Below, in pieces: positions 52,461 through 64,000 of a DNA stretch of 64,000 nucleotides. The DNA is from Pyropia yezoensis (lineage: Eukaryota; Rhodophyta; Bangiophyceae; Bangiales; Bangiaceae), in NCBI GenBank assembly GCA_009829735.1, contig CM020618.1:14242568-14306567 (forward strand), read 5' to 3'. Position 1 is the stretch's first letter, and every line of letters begins with the position of its first letter. The position numbers and the translations under genes were made by a program. The notes beneath the pieces were generated by a model that was not told the DNA's origin, made no database searches, and was given only the letters and a program-made list of their open reading frames with translations.

Positions 52461-54832
52461 GGGCGGTCCCCACCCGCGGGCGGCTGTCGCGCACTGTCGC
52501 AGCGCCGCCGGCCAACGCGCCGGGGGCCCGCCAAGGACGGGAGGAGATACGGCACCACCGCTCCACCACTACCACCACAAGCACCACCACCAGCACCACC
52601 CGCGGGCGCACGTGCGCGGAGAGGTGGCGGCCGTCCGCGCGCGGGGAGGTCCCCCACGTCACGTTTCTGTCCAACAGGTGATTGGAGAAAAAGAGGTGGG
52701 GGGGGGGGGGGGTGCCTGGAGGAAAAGAGGTGCTGCGCGACGCACACGGAAAGGTGGGGCGGGGGATGTGGGGGAAGGGGAAGTCCGCGGCGCACCCCTC
52801 GCACCTGCGCGAGCAACGCAGCTTTGGCCAGGCATGCGGGCAACGCCGGGAGGTCGGAGAGGGGCCGCAGCACGCCGGCCATCGCAAGGACCCCGACCGC
52901 CAACTAACGGGGCGCGTGCGCAGGGGGGCAGACACCCCTCCCAGCCAGTGCAACCCCACGGGGACTGCCTGGCCGCCGCCGCCGCCGCCGCTGCTGGTCT
53001 GCCCTACTGAGCGGGCGAGGCAGCCACCGGGAACACCCCTCCCCCAGCGTGACAGCGAGGTTCCACCGCAGCCGCCGCCGCCGCGTGGCCGTCAGCCAGG
53101 GGGCGCGCGTGCCGTCACCCCCGCGCATCGCACCCCTGCCCCCCACCCGCGTCGCCGCCCGCCCATGCCGGCAGACCTGGCACGCAACGCAGCGCCGGGC
53201 AGCCAAGGGGTCGCGACCCCTCAACAAAAGAGAGGGCGGTGACACCGCTCACGTGGCCACGACGCCACCATCATGCGTACCCCCGCATTTCAGAAGAGAA
53301 CTCTCGGTGTCGCATGTCTCCCCCTCTTTCTCTCTCACACACTCTCTCTCTTATTCCTTCCATACAGCAAGGAGCCAAGGCGAAATAGACCACTCTTCCG
53401 CTCGTGCTCCCGCCCCCCTCGCCCCCCCCCCCAAAGCCCCCCGCCAACAGTACCCACTTCAAAACCGATCTCAGGAGGCACTACGAAACAGACGAACTCG
53501 AAGGCCGCTGCCGGCCGGGTTACAGAGAGGAGAAATGGGGAAGGGCCTCCCCGCCCGTCGCGTCGCCACGACAGCACGCGGCAGCCAAACGGGTCGCCGG
53601 GGAGAACGTTGCTCATTGTCAGGCGCGGGGGGCGCGTCGGCACGGAGGTGCGGCAGGGAGGTCGGGCTGTGCCCCGGAGCGGCACGCGGATGACGCCTGA
53701 AATTATTGCGCTCATCAATAAAAGTACTGCTCTGTTGTAACTCAAATGGTATTTCGTGAGAGAACTTGATGGTGCCTCGGAATGAGGTTCTCCCCCGGGC
53801 GGGGCCCCAAACCCAAGCCCGCTCCGCGCCTCGTCCCCCACCGAACTGAGCCCTGAGTGGTGCGTCGGCGCACGCCGAGATTGGGCCCAGACCGCCGCCC
53901 CACCTCGGGAGCCACCAATCGAGCTCACGCGCCGGCGGCGGGCGGCGCGCCGCCGGCCGCCGGCTGCCTGCCCGAACCGTCGCACCCACGCCACGGGAGA
54001 GGTGGCTGGGGGGGGTGTGAGCGGGTCCTTGGCCTCGACGAGCTCGGCGTCCCGCACGCAAAGGAGGTTGGCACAGCGGGGCGGTGGGGGGGGGGGGGAT
54101 ATCGATGGGGATGCCGCCAGCAGGCCCCTGCGCCGCAGCTCACGCATATTCCATACATACCAGCATCCGCCTTGAGTCATACCAGCGGCCGCGTGGATTG
54201 GTCGTAGGGGCGCTCCCGAGCGCGCCCGTGAGGGGGCGGTGTGCCGCCGCCGCGCCCCCGGCAACCCCGTGCGCCCTGTCCCGGCCGTGCCGCACCGCTC
54301 GGGGCGCGTGTGGCGTTGGCGAATTCGTCGGTGACTCACGCGCTGTCTACCTCTTTTCGCACCCCCCACCTTCCCGCTGTAGTGTCCCCGAGGTGGAGCG
54401 GAGCAGATCGCTACGACCTGGCAACCACCGCCGCTGCTGTTGCCGGCCTGTCCCCTTCTTCGTCCCGCAAGCCCCTTGCTTGACGTGCGGCTCTGGGGGC
54501 GGGTGCGACTTCGTCGCTGCGAGCCGTGTCTCCGCTGGGTGTGAGCACAAGCGTCATCTTCCTTCCATTCTCTCCCTCGCCCCCCTCGCCCCCCCCTCGC
54601 TCCCCCCTTCCCCCCCTTCCTCCCCCTTTCCCACCCCTTCCCCCCTCCTCCCCCTCCTCTCCCCCCCTCACTCGCCCGCGACCTGTCGGTGATCGGGGTG
54701 CTGCGGGCTGTCGGCAACCGGGTCGGCTCCGTCGCCACCTCTGCCCTCCCTAGTAACTCCCCCCCCTCCCGCCCGCGCGCCCTCCTCCTCTCCCGCAGCC
54801 GGCATCCCCTCGTTCCCGGACGGCTGCCCGCC
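52461..54832. other. intergenic, GC-rich, no supported gene
   Basis: Long frames on both strands here are of low-complexity Pro/Arg/Ala composition and contradict each other. An AATAAA lies at 53717-53722 in a locally AT-rich patch. Pyrimidine-rich CT repeats fill 54560-54670, just upstream of the next gene. Confidence 0.4.
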
Positions 54833-56908
54833 ATGGCACCCTACCGGGTGGCGGGGGCGCCCGCCTTTTCGCTCTGCCCCATCCCGTCGCCGACACGGCC
54901 ACCCATCCGACCAACGGCGCGGCTAGCGGCGGCGTGCCCGTCGCGGGTGGCAGCCCACCACACCTACCCCCACCACCAAGCGGGGGCGGTGGAGATGGCG
55001 CTTGCGTCGGTGCGGCCAGCGTCGTCCTCCCCACTCACCCACTCCCCCTCCTCCTCCTCCTCCTCCTCCGCCTCCTCCTCCTCCTCTTCGTACTCCTCTG
55101 CCTCCTCCCCCGCTTCTGCCGCCGCCGCTTCCCGCACCTCTGGCATCGCCGCCGCTTCCCGCACCTCTGGCATCGCCGCCGCCCCCCGCGCGTGGCCGTC
55201 GGGCCATGGTCTGCGGGGCGCGCCGACGCGGGCGGCGGCGGAATCGGCGCCGCGGCGGCCTGCAGGCCGCGGCACGGCGTCGCCCGTACCGCTGACACCG
55301 TCCTCTGTCGCCACCTCCCCGGCCTACACACCGCGGGCGTCCTCTTCCTCCTCCTCAGCCCACGTGGCCACGAGGGCCGTTGCCGAGGCGGCGGCCGCCA
55401 CCACCGCCGCGGCGCTCGCCTCGACCGCCACCAACCTCCATGCGTCGATCGCATCGGTTGCGGCGTCCTCCCCCCCGACGCACGCTGCGGACGATGGGGG
55501 CGCCTGGGAGGACGGCGCGTCGGCCAAGCCCGTCCGCAGCGCGTCGGCCAAGGCGACGGCGCAGCTGGACCAGGTACGGGCGGCACTCAAGGCCGGGGAC
55601 ACGGAAGCCGCGCGGGCAGCGCTAGCCACCGTTGTCACCGACGATGATACGCTCACGTCTGAGGTGCTCCGCGCGACCGGCTGGCTCCACGCCACCGTCG
55701 ATGACGTGGAGGCCGCCCGCTCCCTCTTCTCGTCGGCTGTCGAGCGGGCGCGCTCGCCCTCGTTGGAGGCGGCTGCCTGGTCCGCGTGGGCGCTGATGGA
55801 GCAGCGGCTGGGCAACATTGCCACCGCCCGCAAGTGCTACGTCAATGGCCTCCGGTCGGATGTGGGCCACGCGCCCGTGTGCCAGGCGTTTGCGGTGTTT
55901 GAGGCGCGCCACGGCGACAAGTCCCGCGCGCGGGACCTGTTCTCCCGCGCCGCCGCCGCCGCCCGCTCCTCCCCCCGCCCGTGGATGGCGTGGGCGCAGT
56001 TTGAGGCGGCCGAGGACAACACCCCCGTTGCGCGGCTCCTCTTCAAGACCGCCTCGGCGGTGGCGCCGGTGGGCGACCACGGCCCGCGGCTAGCGTGGGC
56101 GCGCTTTGAGGCCTCCCACCGGCAGCCCGACGCGGCGCGGGAGCTGTACCGGGAGGTGGTTGCGAGCGACCCGGCGTCTGCCAAGGCCCTCCACGCGTGG
56201 GCAACGTTTGAGGGCCGCGCCGGCAACCCGTGCCGGTCGCGGCAGCTGTTCCGCGCGACGCTTTCCCTTGAGGGCCTCTCCCCGTCGGCGGCGGCGCCCA
56301 CCTTCCAAGCGTGGGCGTGCATGGAGGAGCGCGCCGGCGCCCCCGACGTGGCCGCCGCCCTCCTCCGCCGCGGCGCGGCGGTTGACGCGACGGACCCGTA
56401 CATTTGGCAGGCGTGGGGGCTCCTCGAGGCGCGCCGCGGGCGGCCCGACGAGGCGCGCGCCCACTTTGCCCGCGCCGTGGAGGTGGCCCCCCGCAACGCG
56501 CCCAGCTGGCAGGCGTGGGCGGTGATGGAGGACCGTCTTGGCCGGGTCGACGAGGCGCGCCGCCTCTTCCGGTCCGCCACCGCCGCCGACGGGGGCCACG
56601 CGCCCAGCTGGCAGGCGTGGGCGGTGATGGAGGCGCGGCTGGGCGAGGCAGACACGGCGCGGCGGCTATTCAAAGCCGCCGTTGCTGCCGACCCCTCCTG
56701 CGCGCCCGCGTGGCAGGCGTGGGCGCGGATGGAGGAGGGGCGGGGCGACGCGGCGGCCGCGCGGCAGCTCTACCAGCGGGGCGTCAACGCGGACCCGCGG
56801 CACATTGCCGTGTGGCACGCGTGGGCGCAGATGGAGGAGCGGCTTGGCGAGTGGGCGTCGGGGCCCGCGTGTACGCTGCCGGGTATGCCGCCGCCGGCGG
56901 TACCGTAG
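54833..56908 (+). CDS. HAT-repeat protein, MBB1/HCF107-like plastid RNA maturation factor
   Basis: The frame is open from before 54689, where the only start is a GTG. I choose ATG 54833 in a strong Kozak context (CCCGCCATGG), giving about 690 residues. The N-terminal ~60 residues are rich in Ala, Arg, Ser and Pro and poor in acids, as in chloroplast transit peptides. A Ser/Ala-rich spacer follows. From about 55720 the protein is eleven successive half-a-TPR units with the pattern W-x-AW-A-x-ME-x-R-x-G-x4-AR-x-LF-x-x-A. The algal MBB1 and plant HCF107 proteins of this type bind and stabilise psbB/psbH mRNAs in plastids. The last unit breaks off (MEERLGEWASGPACTLP), which may mean a splice donor near 56850 and a missing last exon. 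Confidence 0.8.
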   Translation: MAPYRVAGAPAFSLCPIPSPTRPPIRPTARLAAACPSRVAAHHTYPHHQAGAVEMALASVRPASSSPLTHSPSSSSSSSASSSSSSYSSASSPASAAAASRTSGIAAASRTSGIAAAPRAWPSGHGLRGAPTRAAAESAPRRPAGRGTASPVPLTPSSVATSPAYTPRASSSSSSAHVATRAVAEAAAATTAAALASTATNLHASIASVAASSPPTHAADDGGAWEDGASAKPVRSASAKATAQLDQVRAALKAGDTEAARAALATVVTDDDTLTSEVLRATGWLHATVDDVEAARSLFSSAVERARSPSLEAAAWSAWALMEQRLGNIATARKCYVNGLRSDVGHAPVCQAFAVFEARHGDKSRARDLFSRAAAAARSSPRPWMAWAQFEAAEDNTPVARLLFKTASAVAPVGDHGPRLAWARFEASHRQPDAARELYREVVASDPASAKALHAWATFEGRAGNPCRSRQLFRATLSLEGLSPSAAAPTFQAWACMEERAGAPDVAAALLRRGAAVDATDPYIWQAWGLLEARRGRPDEARAHFARAVEVAPRNAPSWQAWAVMEDRLGRVDEARRLFRSATAADGGHAPSWQAWAVMEARLGEADTARRLFKAAVAADPSCAPAWQAWARMEEGRGDAAAARQLYQRGVNADPRHIAVWHAWAQMEERLGEWASGPACTLPGMPPPAVP

Positions 56909-57705
56909 GGGGGGCGGGTGGCTGTGGGTTGCCGGAGGAGGTGGGGGTGGCGGTTGCGGCTGGGTGGGAGGCACCACGCGCAACGAGCGCGTGTACCCGT
57001 ACTCGCTCGCCTGTGCGGGTGGGGCTGAGGGGGGGGGGGATGGCAAGGGGGGGGGGAGAAAGAGGCGGGGGGTCGGCCTTGATGAGCCGGATTGTCTCGG
57101 GTGTGTGCGAAGAAAAGCATAGGGCACAACAGCATCCCACTCACACACCTACTGTACATTTAAGGAGTGCCGACCCGTGGTGGGCAGGTGCTGAGTACCG
57201 CCTTTGAAGAAAGGACGGCGGGCAGCGGCAGCTGCCGGCCGCCCCCGCGCTCGTGACGCCGGCAGCCATCCTCCTGGGGGCGTTGCGCCGGCTGGCCACC
57301 CCCGCCACCAGTGATACTGGAAGTGGCCGGCGGCGGGGGCGGGCTGCGGTGGCTGCCGTTGCCGGGGGGGAGGTGTGGCCGGGATAGGGCCCGGCACGCG
57401 TCGAGAGAGGCAGGGTTGGGCGGGTGTCCACGTCGGGACGCGGCGCGCGATGGACATAAAAAGAAAAGTGGAATGACATTGTCGATGGAGGACGCGTCGC
57501 CGTCGACGGGTGGTGCGAGTCTCGCGGGGGGGCGGCTTCCCCCCCCCCCCCCCCTGCAGACCTCTCGCTCTCCCCCCTTCCGTCCATCCTCTTTGTCACC
57601 CGCCACTCTTCTCTCCCACCGCCCCCCCTCAACAAGAACCGCCGGTCGCGCCCACGCGCCGGCGCCCCCGCTCCCCGTCCCTGGTGCAGTGTGGTAGTTA
57701 GTTGG
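56909..57705. other. intergenic, no supported gene
   Basis: GC-rich with several G or C runs (for example 57539-57555). It lies between two convergent genes. Confidence 0.4.
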
Positions 57706-59605
57706 TTAGTAGTGGGTGCCGGCGGGGCGCGGCGCCGCCGCCGGCGGCCGGTCGGCCGGCCCCAGCATCCAGTCCAGGTGCGCAATCAGCCGCGCCGAGC
57801 CGTCGCTCGCGCCGTTGGGGTCAAACCGCACATAGTCCCACTCGATGGGGTTCCCGCCGGCCACCCCGCCGCCGCCACTGCCGCCGCCGCCGGAACGGGC
57901 AGCGGCAGCGGCGGCGGCACCGACGCCGGCACCGCCGGCTCTGCCGCCGCCGCCGCTGGTAGGCACCAGCGCCGGGGAGGAGGGGGGCAGGGACGACGCC
58001 TTGGCCACCGCCGGCCGCTGTGGCCGCCTCGGGGGCGGAGACAGCCGCGCGGGTGGCGACAGCCGCGGTGGTGAAGGCGACGGCGGCACCGCCGCCGCCG
58101 CCGCCGCCCTTGCCGGCGTCGTCGCTGCCGCTGCGGTGGGCGACGGGGGCGGGGAGACGCCCAGGTAGGCCCCCACCGAGACGTCGCCATAGTCGCGGTG
58201 GCCGCGGCGGCGGCGGCGGCCGCCGCCGCCGTCGACGCCGTCAAGAATGTCGCCAATGGGGGTGGGCGCCGCCGCCGCCGCTCGTGCCGCCGCCGTCTGC
58301 CTTGACGACGCGTTTGGGGAGGTGGGGGCGGCAGCGGGAGGGGGGGGGGGCGCTTCCCCTGCAGGGCCGCGCGGGCGGGGGGGTGCCCGGCCGGCCGCCG
58401 CCCCACGAGCCCGCCGCGCCGCGGGCGCCGCCTTGGCCGCTGGCGCCGCGGGGACTGGCGGCGGCGACGCCGTTGCCGCCGCTGGCGACAGGGGCGGGGA
58501 CGCCGTGGCCGCGGCAGTCGCGGCGGTGGCTGCGGCGGCGGCAGTGGCGGCGGCGGCGGCGGCGGCAGTCGCCGACACGGCCTTGGCCGCCGCCGCCGCC
58601 GACGCGGCCTTGGCCGCCGCCGCCGCCGTGGCGGGCGGGCACCCCGACAGGGTGTGGCGGCGGCGGGTGGCGGCGGTGGCGCCCCCCGGGGGGCGGGGCG
58701 GCACCCCCCCCCCCCCCGGCACCCCCCCCAGGGACCGCGGCCGGCGGGGCCGCCCCCCCCCCCCCCCCCCCCCCAGCAGGGGTTTCCTCGTCGGACGAGT
58801 CCCCCCCCCCCCCCCCCCCTGCATCGGCGGGCAGGCCATAGGCCGACAGCGCCGCCTCCACCGCCGCCTGACGGCAGCCGGCGGCGGCGACGCTCGCGCG
58901 CGCGCGCGCAATTTCCGCGGTCAGGGCACCCACCTCTGCCGCCGCCGCCGCGCGGAGGCGCAGGTACTTGGCCTTCATGGCGCCCTTCCACACCGCCAGC
59001 GCGTCGCGCTCCGCGGCGGTCCGCGCGGCGGTCGCCTGCGCCTCCGTCAGCGCCAGGTGCAGGCCGTAGAGGCGCTTGCGGAGGCGCGCCGCGTCGGCGG
59101 CGGCGGCGGCGCCGTCGGCGGGGGCGCCAAAGAGGGGGTCCCCGCCGCTGCGGCCGGCCAGGGAGGTGGCGCCCTCGGTGCGGTCGTCGTAGCCATCGTT
59201 GGAGGCGGCCCAGTCAGACGGCACCCGCCCGTCGCCCAGCAGCCCCGCCGCGTCGCCGTACCCGTCGGGCGGTCCGCCCGCGGGGGTGCCCACGGGGGTG
59301 CCGCCGCCGCGGCCGCCGCCGGTCGACCCCGACGGGGAGGGCGGCGGGATCCCCCCCCCCCCCATGGCAATGGCGGTGACGCTGCCGCCCGAGCGGCGGC
59401 GCTCCACGCCCAGCCCCCCCCCGCCCCCCGCCTCCACCTCCACCTCCACCACCGACCGGGTGGCGCCCCCGCCCCGCCCGTCGAGCGACACGGCCGCCAG
59501 CGCCGCCGCCATGGCCGCCGTATCCGCGTCGACCGCCGCCGCCGCCGACGGGTCCCGCGGGGGCAGGAGGCACGGCAGCGCCGCGTCGCCGCCGCTGACC
59601 CCCCG

Positions 59606-59666
<61 letters not shown>

Positions 59667-60878
59667 AGGGTGCCCCCCCCCCCGAGCAGCGACGGCGACC
59701 GCGACGGGGGTGGGAGGCCGCGGGGGGACGTTGGCGGCAGGCTGCCGCCGAGGGCGCCCATGGCGCCGCCGCTGCCGCTGCTGCCGCCAAGCGACGATGG
59801 CGGCAGGGAGCCCGCCGACCGGGGCGCCCAGCTGGCCATGCTGCTCCGGCTGCGGGACGCCCCCGACGCGGGCGCCGTCGCGCGGGCGTCCCCCCCCCCG
59901 CTGCTGCGGCTGCGGATGCCCCGCCCCCCCCCCCCCCCCCCCCCCGCCAGGCCGACCCCCCCGCTGCTCTCGCTCCGCCGCGGCAGCGCCACCCCCCCCC
60001 GACGTGGACAGCGCGAGCACCGCCCCCTCGAGGCGGCTCCCCTCCTCCCGGACGCGCCGCACCTCGGCGGCCGCGTCGGCGAGCGCCGCCTCGGCCGCCG
60101 CGCGGGCGGCCGCGTCGGCGGCCGCCGCGTCGGCCGCCGCCGCCGCGTCGGCGGCCGCCGCCACCGCCCGCGCGTCGGCGGCGGCGGCCGCCGCCTCCCA
60201 CCGCCGCGCGTCCTCGGCGGCCGCGTCGAGGGCGGCCGCCGCCGCCGCGTCGGCCGCCGCCGCCGCCGCCGCCGCGCGGCAGAGGGCGGCGCGGAGGCGG
60301 GCGGCCTCGCGGCCCGCGGCGGCCAGCTGCGCCTGCACGTGGCCGCCCGTGCCGCTGCCGCTGCCGTGGGCGCCCCCGCCCAGGCGGGAGGTGTCGCCGA
60401 GGCCGCCGCCGCCGCCGCCGCCCCCCCCGCCCCCACCGCCGCCGCCACCGCCGCCGCCCCCCCCCCCCCCGCCGCCCCCCCCACCGCCCACCCCCCCACC
60501 GCCGCCGAGGCCGCCGCCGCCGCCCCCCCCCCCCCCCCCTGTCCCCCCCCCGCCTCGTTCACCGGTACCCCCCCCAAGACCACCGGCACCCCCACCGCCG
60601 CCACCGCCGCCCCCCCGGTCTCCCCCCCCACCGCCCCCCGGTCCCCCCCACCCCCCCCCCCCCCCCCCCACCCCCACCGCTGCCGCCACCACCACCGCCA
60701 CCGCCGCCGCCACCACCCCCACCCCCCCCACCCCCCCGCCGCCGCCGCCGCCGCCACCGCCGCCGACGCCGCCCTTGGACGCTGCCGGGAAGCGGCCGTC
60801 GTGGGTGGGGATCAGCGACCGCAGGGCGGTGAGGGCGTGGCGGGTGCGGCGGCGGACGCCGCCGGGGTGGGGGTCCAT
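57706..60878 (-). CDS. Ala/Gly-rich coiled-coil protein, frame changes at poly-C tracts
   Basis: Three blocks of protein-like sequence follow one another on the minus strand but in different frames. Block 1 (60878 to ~59946) starts MDPHPGG...HALTALRSLIPTHDG, passes a long Gly-rich stretch and enters an Ala-rich coiled coil (QAQLAAAGREAARLRAAL; EVRRVREEGSRLEGAVLALS). Block 2 (~59923 to ~58820) is Ser/Gly-rich, then a second coiled coil (LRKRLYGLHLALTEAQAT; AKYLRLRAAAAAEVGALT) and ends in DSSDEETP. Block 3 (~58700 to 57706) is low complexity, ending with a conserved-looking tail (IEWDYVRFDPNGASDG, LIAHLDWML). The switches coincide with runs of 14-22 C (59924-59945; 58700-58820). Sequencing slips, introns or a truly broken gene are all possible. 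Function unknown; a scaffold or cytoskeletal role is a guess. Confidence 0.5.
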
Positions 60879-61878
60879 CCCACCCGCCGCCGCCCGGCGA
60901 CGGGGGAGCGGCAGAGGGGCCTGCGGCCGCGTTGGCGCCGGCGTGGGAGGTCAGGTCCGCACCGCGGAGGGGGGGGGGCGGGGGGAGGGGAGGGGAGGGG
61001 GAGGGGGAGGGGAGGCGCCGCCCAAGGGGGGGGGGGGGTACCTCGCGGCTGCGAGAGAAGCGAAGGAGGGAGAGGAGCAGACCACAGACACTGCGACGGT
61101 GCGGACTGGGGGGGTGAGGAAGAGAGGGGAGGGGAGGGGGGTGAGGAAGAGAGGGGAGGGGAGGGGGGTGAACGTCGGGGGGGGGGGGGGGGAGGGGGGG
61201 GGCGTGCAGCGCGCCCACCCGCCCGACGCTGTTGCACGCCCCACCGGCGGGCACCAGCCGGCGCAGCGGCGGGCGGCGAGACGGGGAGAGCGCCGGGCCG
61301 TAGCACCGCCAGTGGCCGTGACAGCCACAATGACGGCGGCGGCCGCCGCGGCAGCGGCCGGCGGGGACACCGTCGGCGGCCGCGGCGCGCGCGCACCAGC
61401 CACCGACCGACGGCGGCGGCCGCCACCGTCGCCGGCGGGGCGCGCCGACGGGTCGACGCGCGCGCGGCGCCGGCCGCGGGGCCACTGCAGGGGAGCGCTC
61501 TGACGGCACAGCCCCCCCCCCCCCCCCCCCCCCCCCCCCCGCGCCACCGGCGCGGCCCGCCGGCCGCGATGCGATCCCCGTGGCCCCCCCCGCAGCGTGC
61601 TGCCGGGGGGGGGGGGGAGGGGCGTGGCCGCGCTGTCTCTCTCCCCTTGCCCACCTCTCTCTCTAGCTGGAGCTCTCTCTCTCCCCCTCCCCTCCCCACC
61701 CCTCCCCCCCCCACCCCACCGCCGCCGCGGGTGCCACGCGGCGGCGGCACGCGCGCGCGCGCGTGCGCGTGCGGCCTTCCTGCGCGCGCACAGGGGGGCA
61801 GGCACCGGCAAGTGGCTGGTGGGGGGGGAGAGCAGGCAGGCAGCTGCAGGCGCAGCCACCCCTTCCCACACCACCACC

Positions 61879-61914
<36 letters not shown>

Positions 61915-64000
61915 TTGTGCCAGCCGCCGTTGGCCGGGCCCGCCGCTTCCCAACGGCACACCGCCCCCCCCCCCCCCCCCTCCCTCCTCTCCCCCTTTTT
62001 GTGTGGTTGGGGTGGGGGGGGGGGGTGGGTGAGTCTGCAGTGGTCTCTGCTGTCTGGTCTCGAGCTGGGCGAACTTGGATGTGACTAAAATCCGATAGTC
62101 CGCTGGGTTTCCCGTGGCGAGCAGGGAACTGAAGGCAGCCGAAAAACCGCTTCGTTCTGATTTGCATTTCCTGTGACGGTGCCTGCCCGCGGGGGCCCCC
62201 CCCCGCCTCAGTCGCCGTCCGGCCTACTCCTCCTCCCCCCCTCCTCCCCTGTACCCCCTCCCCCCCCCCCCCCCCCCCGGCGCGAGGGACGGTTGGCGGG
62301 TGCCGCCACGCGGCGACGGCGACGGGTCAAGACGGGGAAGGGGGGGGGGGGGGGGAGGGATGGGTCCCCTCCCCTCCCCCCCCCCCCCCCCCCCCACCAC
62401 CAACCGCCGTCGCGGTCGCGGCGGGAGGCGGATAGAGGTAACTAGAGCCTGGTGGGGAGCGCGGCAGCGGCAGCGGGGTGGGGCAGGCCCCCACGGGCGC
62501 TAGGCCCCCCCCCGCCCGTTTTCTTCCCCACGTGGCCGGCGCGTAGGGCGTCAAGCGCCGGCAGTGTCTCCCTGGCAGGAAAATTAGCCACGGTGGCGCC
62601 GTGGGGGGGGGGGGGGTCACGACGTTTGCAAAGGGCGGCCTTGGGGGGGGGGTGTGGGGGGGGGGGGGGGGGGGGGGGGAGGGGAGGTGGGGAGGAGGTC
62701 ATCACCGCCATTATTCATTCCAAGGATGGGGGGAGCGCGCGCGCGCGGCAGTCCCGCGATAGCCATCGCCGGCCGCGCGCGCGCGCCCTCCTCCACACAC
62801 GCTTGCGATGGGTGGGTGGGTGGGTGGGAGCGTGGGCTAACACAAATGGTCAGAAACTGCTGCAGGGTCCATCAAAAGGCGCCGCGGCTTGGATGGTTCT
62901 TGGATGACCTGTGGATGGGGGCGCGCGCTTTGTGTCCAAATCCGAGGACAGCGGCGATGGAGACTCGATGGAGACTCGATGAACCTTGTAGGTGTCTGTC
63001 CCGCCGGGGCGCGCCCACGCGCCTCCTGCTCCTCGCCAGACCTGCCCAGACGCTTCCAACGGCGCCGCTCAAAAGAGAGAGGCGGCACACACGGCCTGGA
63101 CCCCGCCCGCAGCGTGCGGCGAGGAGCGCGTCGCCCGTCGCACTAGAAACAAAAAAACAGAGGAAAAATAAGGGACAAGCGCGCCACAGACACCCCTTCC
63201 ACACGGGCAGCTTGCGGAGAGTACACACGTACTGTACTGGAGGTGGGGTGGGGTGGGGTGGGGAGGGAGGGAGGGCGGAGCAGGGTCAGCATCCCCCCCC
63301 GCCCCCCCCACGGGAGCTGGCGCCCTGAGTGGTGGTGCGGTCGGCAACCCCCCCCCCCCCCCTCCGCGCCGCCCCCCCTCCCCCCCCCCCCCCCCGCCAA
63401 CCCCGCCTCCCCCCCGCCCACCCCGCCGCCCCGTCCTCCCCCCCCCATCCGGCCGAGGCCCGCCCCCCCCAGCTGATGGTGCTCTCCGCCGCCGCCGCGG
63501 CGGCGGGCACCGCCGACACGGACGAGTGCTCCTGCGCGCCGCCCCCCGGCCCGCCGCCGCTGCCGCGGCCACCGCCGCCGCCGCCGCGGCCGCGGCCGCC
63601 GCCGTCCACGCCGCCGTCCACGTCGCCGCCGCTGTCGTCGAGGCTCCCCACCGTCATGGTCGCCTCCCCGTCGGCGTCTGCGTCAACGGGCGCACCGGCC
63701 GTGGCGGTGGCGGCGGCGGCGGCGGTGGCGTCGGCAGAGCCAAGCAGGGGGGGGGGCGAGTCGGGGTGCTGGAAGGGCTGTGGCGAGGGGAGGGGGGGGG
63801 GCCATCCCGCCCCCCGCCCCCCAACTCGTCACCGTCCCCGTCAGGGCCGCCGCCGCCGCCGCCGCCACCGCCACCGTGGCCACCCCCGCCGCTGCGGCGG
63901 CCACCCCCCCCATCGCCCACCGATGGCTCCCCGCCGCCGTCACCGCCGCCACCAACACCACCCCCGCCATGGACGGCGGGAGGCACGGCCGGCACCGCCC
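60879..64000. other. low-complexity, homopolymer-rich DNA
   Basis: Open frames here are mostly poly-Pro, poly-Gly or Arg-rich and overlap on both strands, so I call no gene. Long homopolymers include 29 C at 61512-61540, 32 C at 61880-61911 and 24 G at 62656-62679. Gly-rich minus frames at 63286-63995 could be the 3' part of a gene entering from the right edge, but this is not supported by any domain. Confidence 0.5.
61113..61166. repeat. two tandem 27-bp G-rich repeats
   Basis: Two adjacent units of GGTGAGGAAGAG followed by three G4 blocks separated by A. The strand has the run pattern of a G-quadruplex. Confidence 0.6.

Noticed and set aside
54689..54832. Upstream start for the HAT-repeat protein
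   Set aside because: The first codon is GTG, and a well-placed ATG with strong Kozak context follows at 54833 with a transit-peptide-like sequence.
60879..62167. Long plus- and minus-strand frames of several hundred codons
   Set aside because: They consist of poly-Pro, poly-Gly and poly-Arg from homopolymers and conflict with each other on all frames.

Overview
This is nuclear DNA of a GC-rich eukaryote, most likely a photosynthetic alga. A red alga of the Porphyra/Pyropia kind is my best guess, but that is inference. The reasons are long GC-rich reading frames with Ala/Gly/Pro-rich stretches, no bacterial gene layout, several families of eukaryotic transposons, and a half-a-TPR (HAT) repeat protein of the kind that matures chloroplast mRNAs. 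I see no rRNA, tRNA, CRISPR array or prokaryotic operon.

Layout. 1-7.5 kb: two divergent genes for secreted or membrane proteins of unknown function (1801-3492 minus; 5152-6450 plus). 7.5-10.8 kb: a complete hAT DNA transposon with 8-bp target duplication; its transposase has two TGA codons and a 402-bp GT...AG insert. 11.2-20.8 kb: a young full-length Ty3/gypsy chromovirus (element 1) with 572-bp LTRs, 5-bp target duplication, gag, a GGGAAAC -1 frameshift site, an intact pol with chromodomain, and a 716-codon antisense ORF before the 3' LTR. 22.5-35.3 kb: a nest. A proline-rich repeat gene is split by a solo LTR of element 1's family, which is split by a second, decayed chromovirus (element 2, minus strand, 23462-34929) with 362-bp LTRs, the same primer-binding site, its own antisense ORF, and a 119-bp mariner-like MITE.

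35.3-50.6 kb: mostly decayed accessory DNA. It holds a second copy of the 402-bp intron-like repeat (39823-40224), a frame-broken divergent histone H3 gene (40388-40808), a long decayed transposase-like gene (42028-46862) cut by another solo LTR (45487-46058), and a pair of 24-bp inverted repeats (48323/49559). 50.7-64 kb: a GC-extreme, gene-bearing region with a hemerythrin-like helical protein (50679-52460 minus), a HAT-repeat plastid RNA-maturation-type protein (54833-56908 plus), an Ala/Gly-rich coiled-coil protein whose frame changes at poly-C tracts (57706-60878 minus), then low-complexity DNA with homopolymer runs up to 32 bases.

The most interesting points are the repeated 402-bp intron-like element whose removal restores the hAT transposase frame, the antisense ORF at the same place in two chromoviruses, the -1 frameshift site at the gag stop, and the nested insertions that can be undone to an open host frame.
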